Source: an uncultured Pseudomonadota bacterium (GTDB lineage Bacteria; Pseudomonadota; Gammaproteobacteria; Burkholderiales; SG8-39). From it: 64,000 nt of DNA. The DNA lies in contig CAILKO010000035.1 of NCBI GenBank assembly GCA_903834835.1, forward strand, positions 398,546-462,545, given 5' to 3'. The first letter of the stretch is position 1. Each line of letters begins with the position of its first letter. A program made the translations under genes and the position numbers. Shown one piece after another: positions 18,769-27,324 of the stretch. The notes beneath the pieces were generated by a model. It had not been told where the DNA came from. It made no database searches and was given only the letters and a program-made list of their open reading frames with translations.

Positions 18769-19680
18769 CTAGAGTTCCGGATACTCGCCCACGTCCATGC
18801 CGGCGGAGATGGCCTGACGCAGCAGTTGCTGCGCATTGCGCACGTGGGCATAGTCGACCAGCATGCCGTCATAGGTTGCCGCTGCGCGGCCTTCGCGACC
18901 AGCCGCCTCCATCGCGCGCAGCACGCCCTTCTGCCACTCGATTTCCTCCTGCGTGAGACTGAAGATCTCGTGCGCGATCGGTATGTGTGTCGGATGTATC
19001 ACGAACACGCCTCGGTAGCCGGTCTCGCGGGCACGCTGGAACTGTTCACGCACGCGCTCCGGATTGCGCACCTCGATTCCGCCACCGGCCATCGGGAATT
19101 CGATGCCCGCCGCACGCGCGCAGAGCAGCAGATGCGATTCAAGATAGCGCGTTTCCAGACCCGCAGCGGTCCACTTGTAACCGATGTCGCGCACGATGTC
19201 TCCGGCGCGCGAAGTAAGCGGCGCACACAGGTTCACCACGCGCGGGCAGGCCGTCAGCAGCTCGTAGATGTTGTGCGCGCCGAGCGCAGTTTCCGGCAGG
19301 ACCATGATCTTCACCGCGCCGACCGGCATGCCGGCTCGCCTTTCGCAGAGTTCGATCCAGGCGTCGACCTTCAGCACATCCTCCCGCCGCTCGGGCTTGG
19401 GCAGCAGGAGTCCGGCGAGGCCCGGGGTCACCACGGCATCGATGTCTTCGCTAGTCATGCCGGTCTGCACCCCGTTCAGACGCACGAACATGTCAGTGCC
19501 CGCAGACGAGATCCTCGCCACGGCGGCGCGCACAAGTTCGCGCGCACTTCGTTTCTCCGACGGCGGCACGGAATCCTCGAGATCGAGCGCGATGCCGTCC
19601 GGACCGTACTTCGGCGCCTTCTCCATCATGTCCTGACGGTTGCCCGGAACAAACATGATCGAGCGGTAGAGTCTGGTCAT
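18769..19680 (-). CDS. HpcH/HpaI aldolase / CitE-like CoA-ester lyase
   Basis: A 303-residue TIM-barrel protein of the citrate lyase beta-subunit family. Family residues are visible in RSIMFVPGNR, GIALDLEDSVPPSEK, DMFVRLNG (substrate-binding Arg), GLLLPKPE and MVLPETALGAHNIYEL (metal-binding Glu). FVIHPTHIPI is the usual C-terminal segment. Without citC, citD or citF nearby it is unlikely to be part of citrate lyase. Stand-alone members cleave malyl-CoA, citramalyl-CoA or similar esters. Substrate not determined. Confidence 0.88.
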   Translation of the reverse strand: MTRLYRSIMFVPGNRQDMMEKAPKYGPDGIALDLEDSVPPSEKRSARELVRAAVARISSAGTDMFVRLNGVQTGMTSEDIDAVVTPGLAGLLLPKPERREDVLKVDAWIELCERRAGMPVGAVKIMVLPETALGAHNIYELLTACPRVVNLCAPLTSRAGDIVRDIGYKWTAAGLETRYLESHLLLCARAAGIEFPMAGGGIEVRNPERVREQFQRARETGYRGVFVIHPTHIPIAHEIFSLTQEEIEWQKGVLRAMEAAGREGRAAATYDGMLVDYAHVRNAQQLLRQAISAGMDVGEYPEL

Positions 19681-19748
19681 TCAGCGGACCTCTTCATAGT
19701 CCCCGGAAACGGCATGCCGGCCAGGCGTCTCCAGGCGCTTCGTTGCTC

Positions 19749-20132
19749 TCATTGCGAAACTTCCAGCGCATCGGGTGCCACTTTATCGTCACCGGGCATG
19801 TCCAAGGTAGGTCCGGTGCGGACTGCCTGCGAGAATGGCAGTTCTCCGAGCACCCGGATGACGCGCGTCGCGTGGTCGGCATCCTCGATTTCGATCAGTG
19901 CGCGCTGCGGTCGAAGCTCGCGCAGGGCGCGTACCAGCGCGACCTGCAGCGCGACCCGAGCCGTGCAGCAGGGACAGCCTCGTGGCGTGAGGCGCATGGA
20001 TTCAGGCGCATCTTCCGGTCGCCTGTTCACGAAACCCAGCCAGTCGGGCCGCTGCGCGAGCAGTCGCGCGATCAGCGCACTCTTGCCGGAACCGGGTGGC
20101 CCGACCACCAGATGGACCGGTACGCGATTCAT
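19749..20132 (-). CDS. miniature CobW-like P-loop protein
   Basis: A 127-residue protein with a Walker A motif GPPGSGKS at 11-18 and the GCPCC motif at 52-56. Both are hallmarks of the CobW/COG0523 G3E GTPases, in which GCxCC binds zinc or another metal. The family is normally about 300 residues or more; this protein stops soon after IEIEDADHAT, lacking the NKxD guanine-specificity motif and the C-terminal metallochaperone domain. It is 27 bases downstream of ntrX and may be co-transcribed. It is either a reduced nucleotide-binding metal protein or a decaying gene; no frameshifted remainder is seen in 19681-19748. Confidence 0.65.
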   Translation of the reverse strand: MNRVPVHLVVGPPGSGKSALIARLLAQRPDWLGFVNRRPEDAPESMRLTPRGCPCCTARVALQVALVRALRELRPQRALIEIEDADHATRVIRVLGELPFSQAVRTGPTLDMPGDDKVAPDALEVSQ

Positions 20133-20159
20133 GTCCGAGTCACGACCCGCGGGCCCCGG

Positions 20160-21407
20160 TCACTCTTCTTCGCGTCGGCCGATCTGCAGACCGAGCGCCT
20201 TCAGCTTGCGGTACAGATGGGTGCGCTCGAGACCGGCTCGCTCCGCTACGCGCGACATGCTTCCATTCTCGCGCTCGAGGAGGTGCTCGAAGTAAAGCCG
20301 CTCGAAGCTCTCGCGCGCTTCGCGGAACGGGCGGTCGAAACGCAGATCCGGCGGCGGCAGCGCAGCTTCCCTGCCCGAGAGAGCGCGCGCGACATCCTCG
20401 GCGCGGATTTCCTCCTCGAGCGCACTGAAAGCGAGATCATTCAGGACCGCCTCGAGCTCTCCCAGATCTCCCGGCCAGCTGTGCTGGCGCAGAGCATCCT
20501 TCGCATCTTCCGACAGACGCCGCATGGGGCACACGCCTGTCTGCACCATGCGCGACAGGAGTACGCCGGCCAGGTCCGGAACGTCGTCCGCATACTGGCG
20601 CAGCGCGGGCAGCCGGAAGGTGACCTCGGCCAGGCGCTCCACCAGATCCCGCTCGAACTCGAAGCCCGTCACGAGCGCGCGCGGATCGACCTGACAGCAT
20701 GAGACCAGGCGCAGACGGTAGCGTTCCGCTCGCGCGAGAATGAATTCGAGGTTCTTCCGCTCAGACCGCGACAGGCTGGCGAGGTCCGCGACGAACAACA
20801 CGCCGCCCGCCGCCTTCGCGAGCGCATCCGACGAGGGACTTGCGAGCACGTCTTCGGCTGCCAGGAATGGCGTGCCGGGCGCTGCGAGCAGGCGCGCAAA
20901 GGGTTCGCCACGCGCACCCGGATCACCGCGAAGGAGCAGGGGGGCCGCAGACTGGGCAAGTTGAGCGAGGCGTTTACGAGCCTCGACCAGCACGGGCGCC
21001 TTGCCGATCGAAGCGATGGAAAACGGCACCTGCCCGTCGGAACCCGAAATGCGCAGGGCGCGCTTTACGGTCTCGAGCAAACGCTGCAGGGCGATCGGCT
21101 TTTCAAGATAGTCAAGCGCACCAATGCGGGTGGCCTCGACCGCGGTCTCGATCGTCCCGTGTCCGGACATCACCACCACCGGCATCGTCAACTGGCCGCC
21201 CGCCGCCCATTCCTTCAACAGTGTGATGCCGTCGGTATCAGGCATCCATATATCGAGAAGCACGAGATCGGGGCGCTGCCGCTCACGCGCCCGGCGAGCG
21301 GCCCCGGCGCTGTCCGCGAGTTCGACCGCATGGCCTTCATCCGCGAGAATTTCGGAAAGCAGTTCCCGTATTCCCACCTCGTCATCGACTATGAGTATCT
21401 GGGCCAT
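20160..21407 (-). CDS. ntrX: NtrX-like response regulator with degenerate AAA+ domain
   Basis: A 415-residue response regulator paired with the NtrY-like kinase gene, which lies 11 bases upstream. The receiver is intact (Asp8-Asp9, phospho-acceptor Asp52 in LVLLDIWMPD, Lys103 in EKPIAL). The central domain follows sigma54-activator layout, but Walker A is LLLRGDPGARGEPF with no Gly-Lys-Ser/Thr, Walker B is LFVADLASLS rather than LFLDEI, and no GAFTGA loop is seen. The C-terminal Fis-type helix-turn-helix is present (RVAERAGLERTHLYRKLKALGL). It probably regulates by DNA binding without ATP-driven sigma54 remodelling. Confidence 0.9.
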   Translation of the reverse strand: MAQILIVDDEVGIRELLSEILADEGHAVELADSAGAARRARERQRPDLVLLDIWMPDTDGITLLKEWAAGGQLTMPVVVMSGHGTIETAVEATRIGALDYLEKPIALQRLLETVKRALRISGSDGQVPFSIASIGKAPVLVEARKRLAQLAQSAAPLLLRGDPGARGEPFARLLAAPGTPFLAAEDVLASPSSDALAKAAGGVLFVADLASLSRSERKNLEFILARAERYRLRLVSCCQVDPRALVTGFEFERDLVERLAEVTFRLPALRQYADDVPDLAGVLLSRMVQTGVCPMRRLSEDAKDALRQHSWPGDLGELEAVLNDLAFSALEEEIRAEDVARALSGREAALPPPDLRFDRPFREARESFERLYFEHLLERENGSMSRVAERAGLERTHLYRKLKALGLQIGRREEE

Positions 21408-21418
21408 GACTGTGGGTC

Positions 21419-23620
21419 CTATGCGGAGCGCACCGGCCGCACAGCAGCCGACGTGTCATCAGTTTGCAGGGCGCCGCGAACAAGCGACGGTTTTGCCGCA
21501 CCATTGACCTTCTGCAGGAAAACCAGAACTGCCGCGCCTTCGCCGGGCCGGTTCCGGATCTCGATGCTGCCCTGATGCTCGTCAACGATCTTCTTCACGA
21601 TCGCCAGGCCGAGACCTGTGCCGCGCGGCTTGGTCGTGACATACGGTTCGAAGGCGCGTCCGATGGTCTCCTCCGGAAACCCGCCGCCCTGGTCGGAAAC
21701 ACACAGCCGTATCCGATCGCCGGCGTCCGAGGTCTCGACCGAAATCGCGCTGTCCGACAGTACTCGGCCAGGTTCGTTCTGTTCGAGCGCATCCTGCGCA
21801 TTCTGTACGAGATTGTGAATGACCTGACGCATCTGCGCGGAATCGGCCCGTACCGGCGCCAGATCAGGCGCGAGAAACTTCGACACCGGCACCCGTGAAT
21901 TCTCGTACAGCGAAAGCACTTCGGTTACCAGGGCGTTGAGATCCAGTCCGGTGAGCACCGGCGCCCGGATGCGGGCGTAATCGCTGAAATCGTCAACCAT
22001 CGCCTTCAGCGCGGCGACCTGGTTCACGATGGTGCGCGTCGAGCGGTGGAGCGTCTCCGCATCCTCCTCGCCGAGCCGGGGGGACAGCTTCATGTCGAGA
22101 CGCTCAGCAGAAAGTTGTATCGGCGTGAGGGGATTCTTGATTTCATGCGCGAGGCGTCGCGCAACCTCCGCCCACGCCGTGGCACGCTGAGCCTGAATGA
22201 GCTGAGTCACGTCGTCGAACACCAATACGTGCCCCGCACCGTTCTCGCGGGGCAGCGGCGCGCCGCGGGCGAGCAAGGTCTTGCCGGTGCCGCGGGGCGA
22301 GAATTCGAGCTGCCACGGCTTGTCTTCATTGTTCATGAAAGCTTCCCGAACGGCCTTTGCAAAGGGCTCGAAACTTCCGGCCCATTCCTGCAGTGGACGG
22401 CCGGACACGGCGCTGAAGTCGGTGTTGAGTATGGTGTTGGCGCCCAGGTTGTGCACCGATAGGGAAAGGTCCTGGTCGAACACCAGCACCCCGGTCGACA
22501 GGTTGCCGAGAATATTCTCGAGGTAGGCCTTGGCCGTCTCGAGCGCCAGGCGATTTGCCTCGACGACTTTGCGCGCCTCGTCCAGCTGACGCATCATTGA
22601 ATTGAACGACTCCGTAAGCACGCCGATTTCGTCCCGACTTGTCACCGGTGCGGGATGAGAGAAATCGCCGCGCGCCACCGCCTGCGTCGCCTGCGCGAGA
22701 TTGGCCATCGGCTGGGACAGCAGATTGGACTGGTTGACCGCGACCGCGACCGCCGCAAACAGTGCCATCAGCAATGCAAACGTGAGCGTGACCACATAGA
22801 TCTGTTTCAGCCCATCTCGGGAAAGCGCGAGTTCCCGATAGTCACGGTATGCGGCCTCGACCGCCTCCGCGCTGCGCGCAAAGGACTCCGGCACCGACTG
22901 ACGCAACTGAAGATATCGCAGCTCGTCCCCGATAACCAGACGATCCACCGGCAGTACGACACGGATTGCGAGTCCCTTGCCTGCCGGAGAATCGATCGAG
23001 GAATAGGCGCGCTCCAATCGCGCCTGACGCAGCGCCTGCGGGGTGGGCAACTCAGGGACGAAGCGCGTCAGATCCTCGCTCGCACTCGCGACAAGGCGGC
23101 CGCTGTTGCCCACCAGTACCGCGTCCTGCACGCTCGCCTGTTCGCGCAGCCGGTTCAGAACCAGCACCTGTTCGGTGGGGCTGCGTTCTGCGAGGTCGAG
23201 CGCCATTGCGCGCGCCTTCGCCTGCAATTCACTCTGCATCTGGTCGATCGCACCCTGACCGAGCCGCATTCCGCCCTCGAGCGCAGCATCAACCTTCACG
23301 TCGAACCAGGATTCGATGCTGCGGGTGATGAATACGACGGATACGGCGTAGACCACCAGCCCCGGGACGACGGCGAGCAGGGCAAAACGCGCCACGAGGC
23401 GCAACGTAAGGCGGGTGCCGAATACGCGCGCCCTGTAGCGCCGCGCAAGCAATACCAGCTGGTAAATGACGAACGCCGCAAGCAGCAAAGCGAGCGCTGC
23501 GTTAAGACCGAGCAGCAAGGGGTACTGGCGCGCCATGAGACTTGTATCGGCGCTCGCGGTGGCGAGGAGGAAAAGGCCGACCACGCCGACCGCTGCGCCG
23601 ATGCTGAGCAGAATCTTCAT
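21419..23620 (-). CDS. ntrY: NtrY-like membrane sensor histidine kinase
   Basis: A 733-residue inner membrane kinase. Residues 1-100 contain three hydrophobic segments; a periplasmic sensor region follows, then another transmembrane segment (YVVTLTFALLMALFAAVAVAV), a HAMP linker (QPMANLAQATQAVARGDFS), a PAS-like domain and the kinase core. The phospho-histidine box is WAEVARRLAHEIKNPLTPIQ, with N, G1 and G2 boxes after it (HNLVQNAQDALEQN, SDQGGGFPEE, GTGLGLAIVKKI). The start at MKILLSIG is chosen; upstream frame is low-complexity. NtrY/NtrX systems are linked to nitrogen or redox sensing. Confidence 0.94.
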   Translation of the reverse strand: MKILLSIGAAVGVVGLFLLATASADTSLMARQYPLLLGLNAALALLLAAFVIYQLVLLARRYRARVFGTRLTLRLVARFALLAVVPGLVVYAVSVVFITRSIESWFDVKVDAALEGGMRLGQGAIDQMQSELQAKARAMALDLAERSPTEQVLVLNRLREQASVQDAVLVGNSGRLVASASEDLTRFVPELPTPQALRQARLERAYSSIDSPAGKGLAIRVVLPVDRLVIGDELRYLQLRQSVPESFARSAEAVEAAYRDYRELALSRDGLKQIYVVTLTFALLMALFAAVAVAVNQSNLLSQPMANLAQATQAVARGDFSHPAPVTSRDEIGVLTESFNSMMRQLDEARKVVEANRLALETAKAYLENILGNLSTGVLVFDQDLSLSVHNLGANTILNTDFSAVSGRPLQEWAGSFEPFAKAVREAFMNNEDKPWQLEFSPRGTGKTLLARGAPLPRENGAGHVLVFDDVTQLIQAQRATAWAEVARRLAHEIKNPLTPIQLSAERLDMKLSPRLGEEDAETLHRSTRTIVNQVAALKAMVDDFSDYARIRAPVLTGLDLNALVTEVLSLYENSRVPVSKFLAPDLAPVRADSAQMRQVIHNLVQNAQDALEQNEPGRVLSDSAISVETSDAGDRIRLCVSDQGGGFPEETIGRAFEPYVTTKPRGTGLGLAIVKKIVDEHQGSIEIRNRPGEGAAVLVFLQKVNGAAKPSLVRGALQTDDTSAAVRPVRSA

Positions 23621-23633
23621 CACGGACCTGGCC

Positions 23634-24251
23634 TCATCGGGCGTCTCCGCGCGCGGACTCGCGGCTCTCAACCGGTGCCGGTGCCGAGGACGGCACACGC
23701 AGAGGGAACTTCTTCCAGGTGGATTCGAGATGCCACTCACTGTTGGTGAGCGCGGAGAGCTGGAAGGGCTTTGGGAGCAGCGTCCGGTCGAGCCGCATAC
23801 GCACAGCTGCCTCAAACTCGGCATCAGCCGGTAACGAGGGCCGCTCCGCGAGGACCCAGTTACGCACCCTGCGCATTACGCCCTCGGCCTGGTCGAGCGT
23901 CGCGAAGGAGAGAGATAGCGCGCCCGTAGACAGTCGGTACTGGCGCGACAGGGCGTGATAGGAAAGGCGCATCTGAAAACTGCGCGTCAGAGTCTTCTCG
24001 TCGAACCAGTACCAGCGCGGGCGCGTAAGCTCGAACTCGACTACGAAGTAAAGCGGGATGCCGTTGCGCACTGCGTCCGCAAGGCGAGCATTCAGATCAA
24101 AGGAGAATTCTGCATTCAGCACCAGGCCGTCTTCGCCGAACCGCAGTTCCGTTTCGCGGATTTCAATTTCGTCCGCCCGGGCTGCACCGCCAGCAAGGAA
24201 GAGCCCGAGGAGGAGCGCGAGCAGCTGTACTGTGCGGCGCATCGAAATCAA
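23634..24251 (-). CDS. DUF4390 protein
   Basis: A 205-residue exported protein of the DUF4390 family, function unknown. A signal peptide (ending GGAARA, about residue 26) precedes a beta-rich region with LNAEFSFDLNARLADAVRNGIPLYFVVEFEL and RPRWYWFDEKTL. The ATG overlaps the rsmB stop by four bases, and ntrY starts 13 bases downstream. This rsmB-DUF4390-ntrY-ntrX order is common in betaproteobacteria, hinting that the protein feeds information to NtrY or shares its envelope role. Confidence 0.88.
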   Translation of the reverse strand: MISMRRTVQLLALLLGLFLAGGAARADEIEIRETELRFGEDGLVLNAEFSFDLNARLADAVRNGIPLYFVVEFELTRPRWYWFDEKTLTRSFQMRLSYHALSRQYRLSTGALSLSFATLDQAEGVMRRVRNWVLAERPSLPADAEFEAAVRMRLDRTLLPKPFQLSALTNSEWHLESTWKKFPLRVPSSAPAPVESRESARGDAR

Positions 24252-25522
24252 GGTTGTTTTTCCAGCAGCGCGTAATAGAAGCCATCGTGGTCGGCACCGG
24301 GCAGCATCTGGCCGGCGTTGGCGGGGTCCAGCCGGCGGGCGTCAGGCCTACGGGCGAGAAAGTGTTTGATGACGCCCTCGTTCTCCGCGGGAAATACCGA
24401 GCAGGTGGCGTAGAGCAATTTACCATTCACCCGGAGCACCGGCCATAGCCCTTCGAGCAGCGCAGTCTGTCGTTCCGCATAGCCGCTTACGTCCGCCTCT
24501 CGGCGCAGCCATTTGATATCCGGCCTGCGGCGCACAATTCCGGAAGAGGAGCAGGCAACATCTGCCAGGATTCTGTCGTAGGGTCTGCCGTCCCACCAGG
24601 CCAAGGGGTTGCCCGCATCGCCAACGCGTAGCTCCGCGTGCAGACCAAGGCGGTGCAGGTTTTGTTCTATGCGGCGGCAACGCGCCGGATCAGCATCCAG
24701 AGCGGTGAGTTCAACATCAGCAGTCTCCAGAATGTGACCGGTCTTTCCCCCGGGCGCTGCACACGCATCGAGCACACGCTGGCCAGCGCGGACATCCAGC
24801 AGACTGGCAGCACGCTGGGCCCCGGCGTCCTGCACCGAAACCTCACCCTCCGAGAATCCGGGGAGACGCTCCACGGGCATCGGATGCTCGAGCAACAGGG
24901 CGACATCCCCGACTTGCCGCACTGCGATTCCGGCGCCGGCGAGGCGCGCCGCATAGCCGGCAACGGTCTGTCTGCGAAGGTTGACCCGAAGGCACATCGG
25001 GGGATGCGTATTCCCCGCCTCAAGGACATCGCTCCAGGCATCCGGGTAGGACTTCCGCAGCGTCGCTATCCACCATCCGGGATGTTGCCAGCGCCCCTCC
25101 AAGTCAGCGTCTGCGAGCGCATCAAGTTCCACGCGCCGCCTCAGATAGGAGCGGAGTATCCCGTTCACGAACCCTCTGGCGCGCGCAAGGCCGATGAGCG
25201 CGCAGGCTTGCACAGCCTGATCGACCACGGTGTAACTGGCATAGCGCCCGGATTGCAGCGCATAGAGTGCACACCATAGCAATGCATCCAGCGGCCGGTC
25301 GGGGCTGCGCGAGCCAAGGGCCGATACGATTACGGCACCCCGCCGGAAGCGACGCAGCGTGCCGTAGGTCAGGTCGAGCAAACCGCCCGCCGGTGCAGGG
25401 CGTGCGGGCATGTCGGCCAGGCTTCGGCCTTCACGCACTTGCGACACAAGGCTCGCAGCGTCGGCCAGCAGTCGCGCCAGGCCCGGGGTATCGATCCGTT
25501 GGTCGGTGTTCAATTCAGCCAT
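24248..25522 (-). CDS. rsmB: 16S rRNA m5C967 methyltransferase RsmB
   Basis: RsmB methylates C967 of 16S rRNA. With the start at MAELNTDQRIDTPG the protein is 424 residues, close to the usual length; a longer frame of 463 residues overlaps fmt and is less likely. It has an N-terminal NusB-like domain and a SAM domain with DACAAPGGKTGHILE. The catalytic cysteine is in YATCSVFPAENEG. In motif IV, where DAPC or DVPC is usual, the sequence is DVACSSSGIVRRRPDIKW, so the proline before the second cysteine is alanine. Confidence 0.93.
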   Translation of the reverse strand: MAELNTDQRIDTPGLARLLADAASLVSQVREGRSLADMPARPAPAGGLLDLTYGTLRRFRRGAVIVSALGSRSPDRPLDALLWCALYALQSGRYASYTVVDQAVQACALIGLARARGFVNGILRSYLRRRVELDALADADLEGRWQHPGWWIATLRKSYPDAWSDVLEAGNTHPPMCLRVNLRRQTVAGYAARLAGAGIAVRQVGDVALLLEHPMPVERLPGFSEGEVSVQDAGAQRAASLLDVRAGQRVLDACAAPGGKTGHILETADVELTALDADPARCRRIEQNLHRLGLHAELRVGDAGNPLAWWDGRPYDRILADVACSSSGIVRRRPDIKWLRREADVSGYAERQTALLEGLWPVLRVNGKLLYATCSVFPAENEGVIKHFLARRPDARRLDPANAGQMLPGADHDGFYYALLEKQP

Positions 25523-25598
25523 GCCTGGAACCAGCACTACGGAAATTGGGGCACGTGCATGGGATGCGCGGCGCCGGATTGCCGGTGGCGCAGAAGTT

Positions 25599-26537
25599 TC
25601 ATTCACCCAGCCGAGTGCCTGGCGCGACGGACTGGCCACTCAGAAAGCTAGCAATATTGAGTCGGTTGCCCCCTGCACGCTGTAATTCAGTCACCTTCAG
25701 ACAGCCGGATCCACATGCGACAAGAATGCCGTTGATGTCCGCGGAAAGCACCGTACCAGGCATTACGTCACTTTCTGAATCATCTCCTATGGCGATAGCG
25801 CGCCATATTTTTAGAGGTGTTCCGTGCAAGCTAGTGCTCGCACACGGAGACGGACGGAATGCCCGCACCGAGCGCTCAAGCTCGCGTGCGGAGCGCCTCC
25901 AGTCTATCCGGGTTTCCGCTTTGTCGACCTTGTTGGCATAGGTCGCGCCGGTGTCCGGTTGAGCGACAGCAACGACGGTCCCAGCCTCAACCAGACCCAA
26001 GGTACGCACGATCATCTCGGCCCCCATCCCGGCGAGCCTCTCATGCAGCGATGCGACGTCGTCATCCTCGAGAATCGCGAGCGATTCCCTAAGCAGGACG
26101 GGTCCGGTATCAAGCCCTGCGTCCATTCTCATGATGCAGATGCCGGTTTCGGCGTCACCCGCAAGAATCGCCCGGTGAATCGGCGCCGCACCACGCCAGC
26201 GTGGCAGCAGCGAGGCGTGGATGTTGATCGCCCCATGACGAGGAATATCGAGCACCGCCTGAGGCAGTATCAGACCATAGGCAGCAACCACCATTACATC
26301 TGGCGCCGCGTCGCGGATCGGCTGATGGGTCGCCGGATCGCGCAGTCCGGAAGGCTGAAGAACAGGATAGCCCCGCCGCTCGGCAAGCGCTTTGACCGGA
26401 CTGGGATGCGGTTTCATACCTCTTCCAGATGGTCTATCCGGCTGAGTAAGCACTAACACAATTTCATGGCCCGCACGCCCCAGTGCATCGAGGGCAAGTT
26501 CGGCAAACCGCGGTGTTCCAGCGAAAACAATCCGCAT
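25599..26537 (-). CDS. fmt: methionyl-tRNA formyltransferase
   Basis: Fmt formylates the initiator Met-tRNA. The 312-residue protein starts at MRIVFAGTPRFAELAL, the family N-terminus; an upstream frame of 30 extra residues is discarded. Key segments are LTQPDRPSGRGMK, NIHASLLPRWRGAAPIHRAI (catalytic Asn-His) and MDAGLDTGPVL (catalytic Asp), then the C-terminal tRNA-binding barrel. It is downstream of def in the usual def-fmt-rsmB order, 116 bases after it. Confidence 0.97.
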   Translation of the reverse strand: MRIVFAGTPRFAELALDALGRAGHEIVLVLTQPDRPSGRGMKPHPSPVKALAERRGYPVLQPSGLRDPATHQPIRDAAPDVMVVAAYGLILPQAVLDIPRHGAINIHASLLPRWRGAAPIHRAILAGDAETGICIMRMDAGLDTGPVLLRESLAILEDDDVASLHERLAGMGAEMIVRTLGLVEAGTVVAVAQPDTGATYANKVDKAETRIDWRRSARELERSVRAFRPSPCASTSLHGTPLKIWRAIAIGDDSESDVMPGTVLSADINGILVACGSGCLKVTELQRAGGNRLNIASFLSGQSVAPGTRLGE

Positions 26538-26653
26538 TGGGTCCCTGTTCTGTTCGCGGTGTAAGCCGGGCGGGATTCGTGCCGGGTCACCCCGTAGCCC
26601 CTCCGGATGCCCTTCGGATTCCAACAACCGCGGGCCGCGACCTGCCGCCCCGG

Positions 26654-27157
26654 CTAGGCGCTTTTGCGTAGGTGCTTGGCCAGCCGGGCGCGGATCCGTT
26701 GCTGCTTCAGGGTCGACAGGTACTCAACGAAAACCTTGCCCTTTAGATGGTCCATCTCATGCTGGATGCAGACCGAGAGCAGGCCCTGGGCCTGGAGCGT
26801 AAATGCCTGACCAGTCTGGTCGAAAGCACGCACCTTGATCCGCTCGGCACGTTCCAGGGTGTCGTAAATGCCCGGGACCGACAGGCAGCCCTCCTCCATA
26901 TCCGAGAGGCCACTCGACTCCACGATCTCCGGATTCACAAGCGTAATCAGGGAATCCCTGCGCTCAGAGACGTCCACCACGATGACCGCCTTGTGCACAT
27001 CCACCTGGGTGGCAGCGAGCCCGATCCCCGGGGCCACATACATGGTCTCCGCCAAGTCCTGAACCAGAGACTTCAGGGCCTGATCGAAAACAGTCACCGG
27101 CGCAGCAATCTTATGCAGCCGCGCATCGGGATAGCGTAGGATGTCCAGAACCGGCAT
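26654..27157 (-). CDS. def: peptide deformylase
   Basis: Def removes the formyl group from nascent proteins. The 167-residue protein carries all three motifs of an active metalloenzyme: GIGLAATQ (44-51), EGCLSVPG (89-96, metal-binding Cys91) and HEMDH (133-137). It heads the def-fmt-rsmB-DUF4390-ntrYX series on the minus strand and is divergent from the LysM gene. Confidence 0.97.
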   Translation of the reverse strand: MPVLDILRYPDARLHKIAAPVTVFDQALKSLVQDLAETMYVAPGIGLAATQVDVHKAVIVVDVSERRDSLITLVNPEIVESSGLSDMEEGCLSVPGIYDTLERAERIKVRAFDQTGQAFTLQAQGLLSVCIQHEMDHLKGKVFVEYLSTLKQQRIRARLAKHLRKSA

Positions 27158-27324
27158 TTTGCGCTCACAGCCTTACTGAAAAACTTGCTGAAAGAACAAA
27201 CTACATGCAGAATTTGAAGCTGCACGTAAGCTGTTCGGGCTTAGTCTTACCTTTGGTTGCTACCAAGCTATTTCAAGTGGGGCCAAGGTGCGGCCCGAAA
27301 AGCGTCCGAACAATCGGGGGCCCC

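Noticed and set aside
18760..20295. A 511-codon plus-strand open frame
   Set aside because: It covers the CitE-like and miniature CobW-like genes in antisense; those have motifs and it does not.
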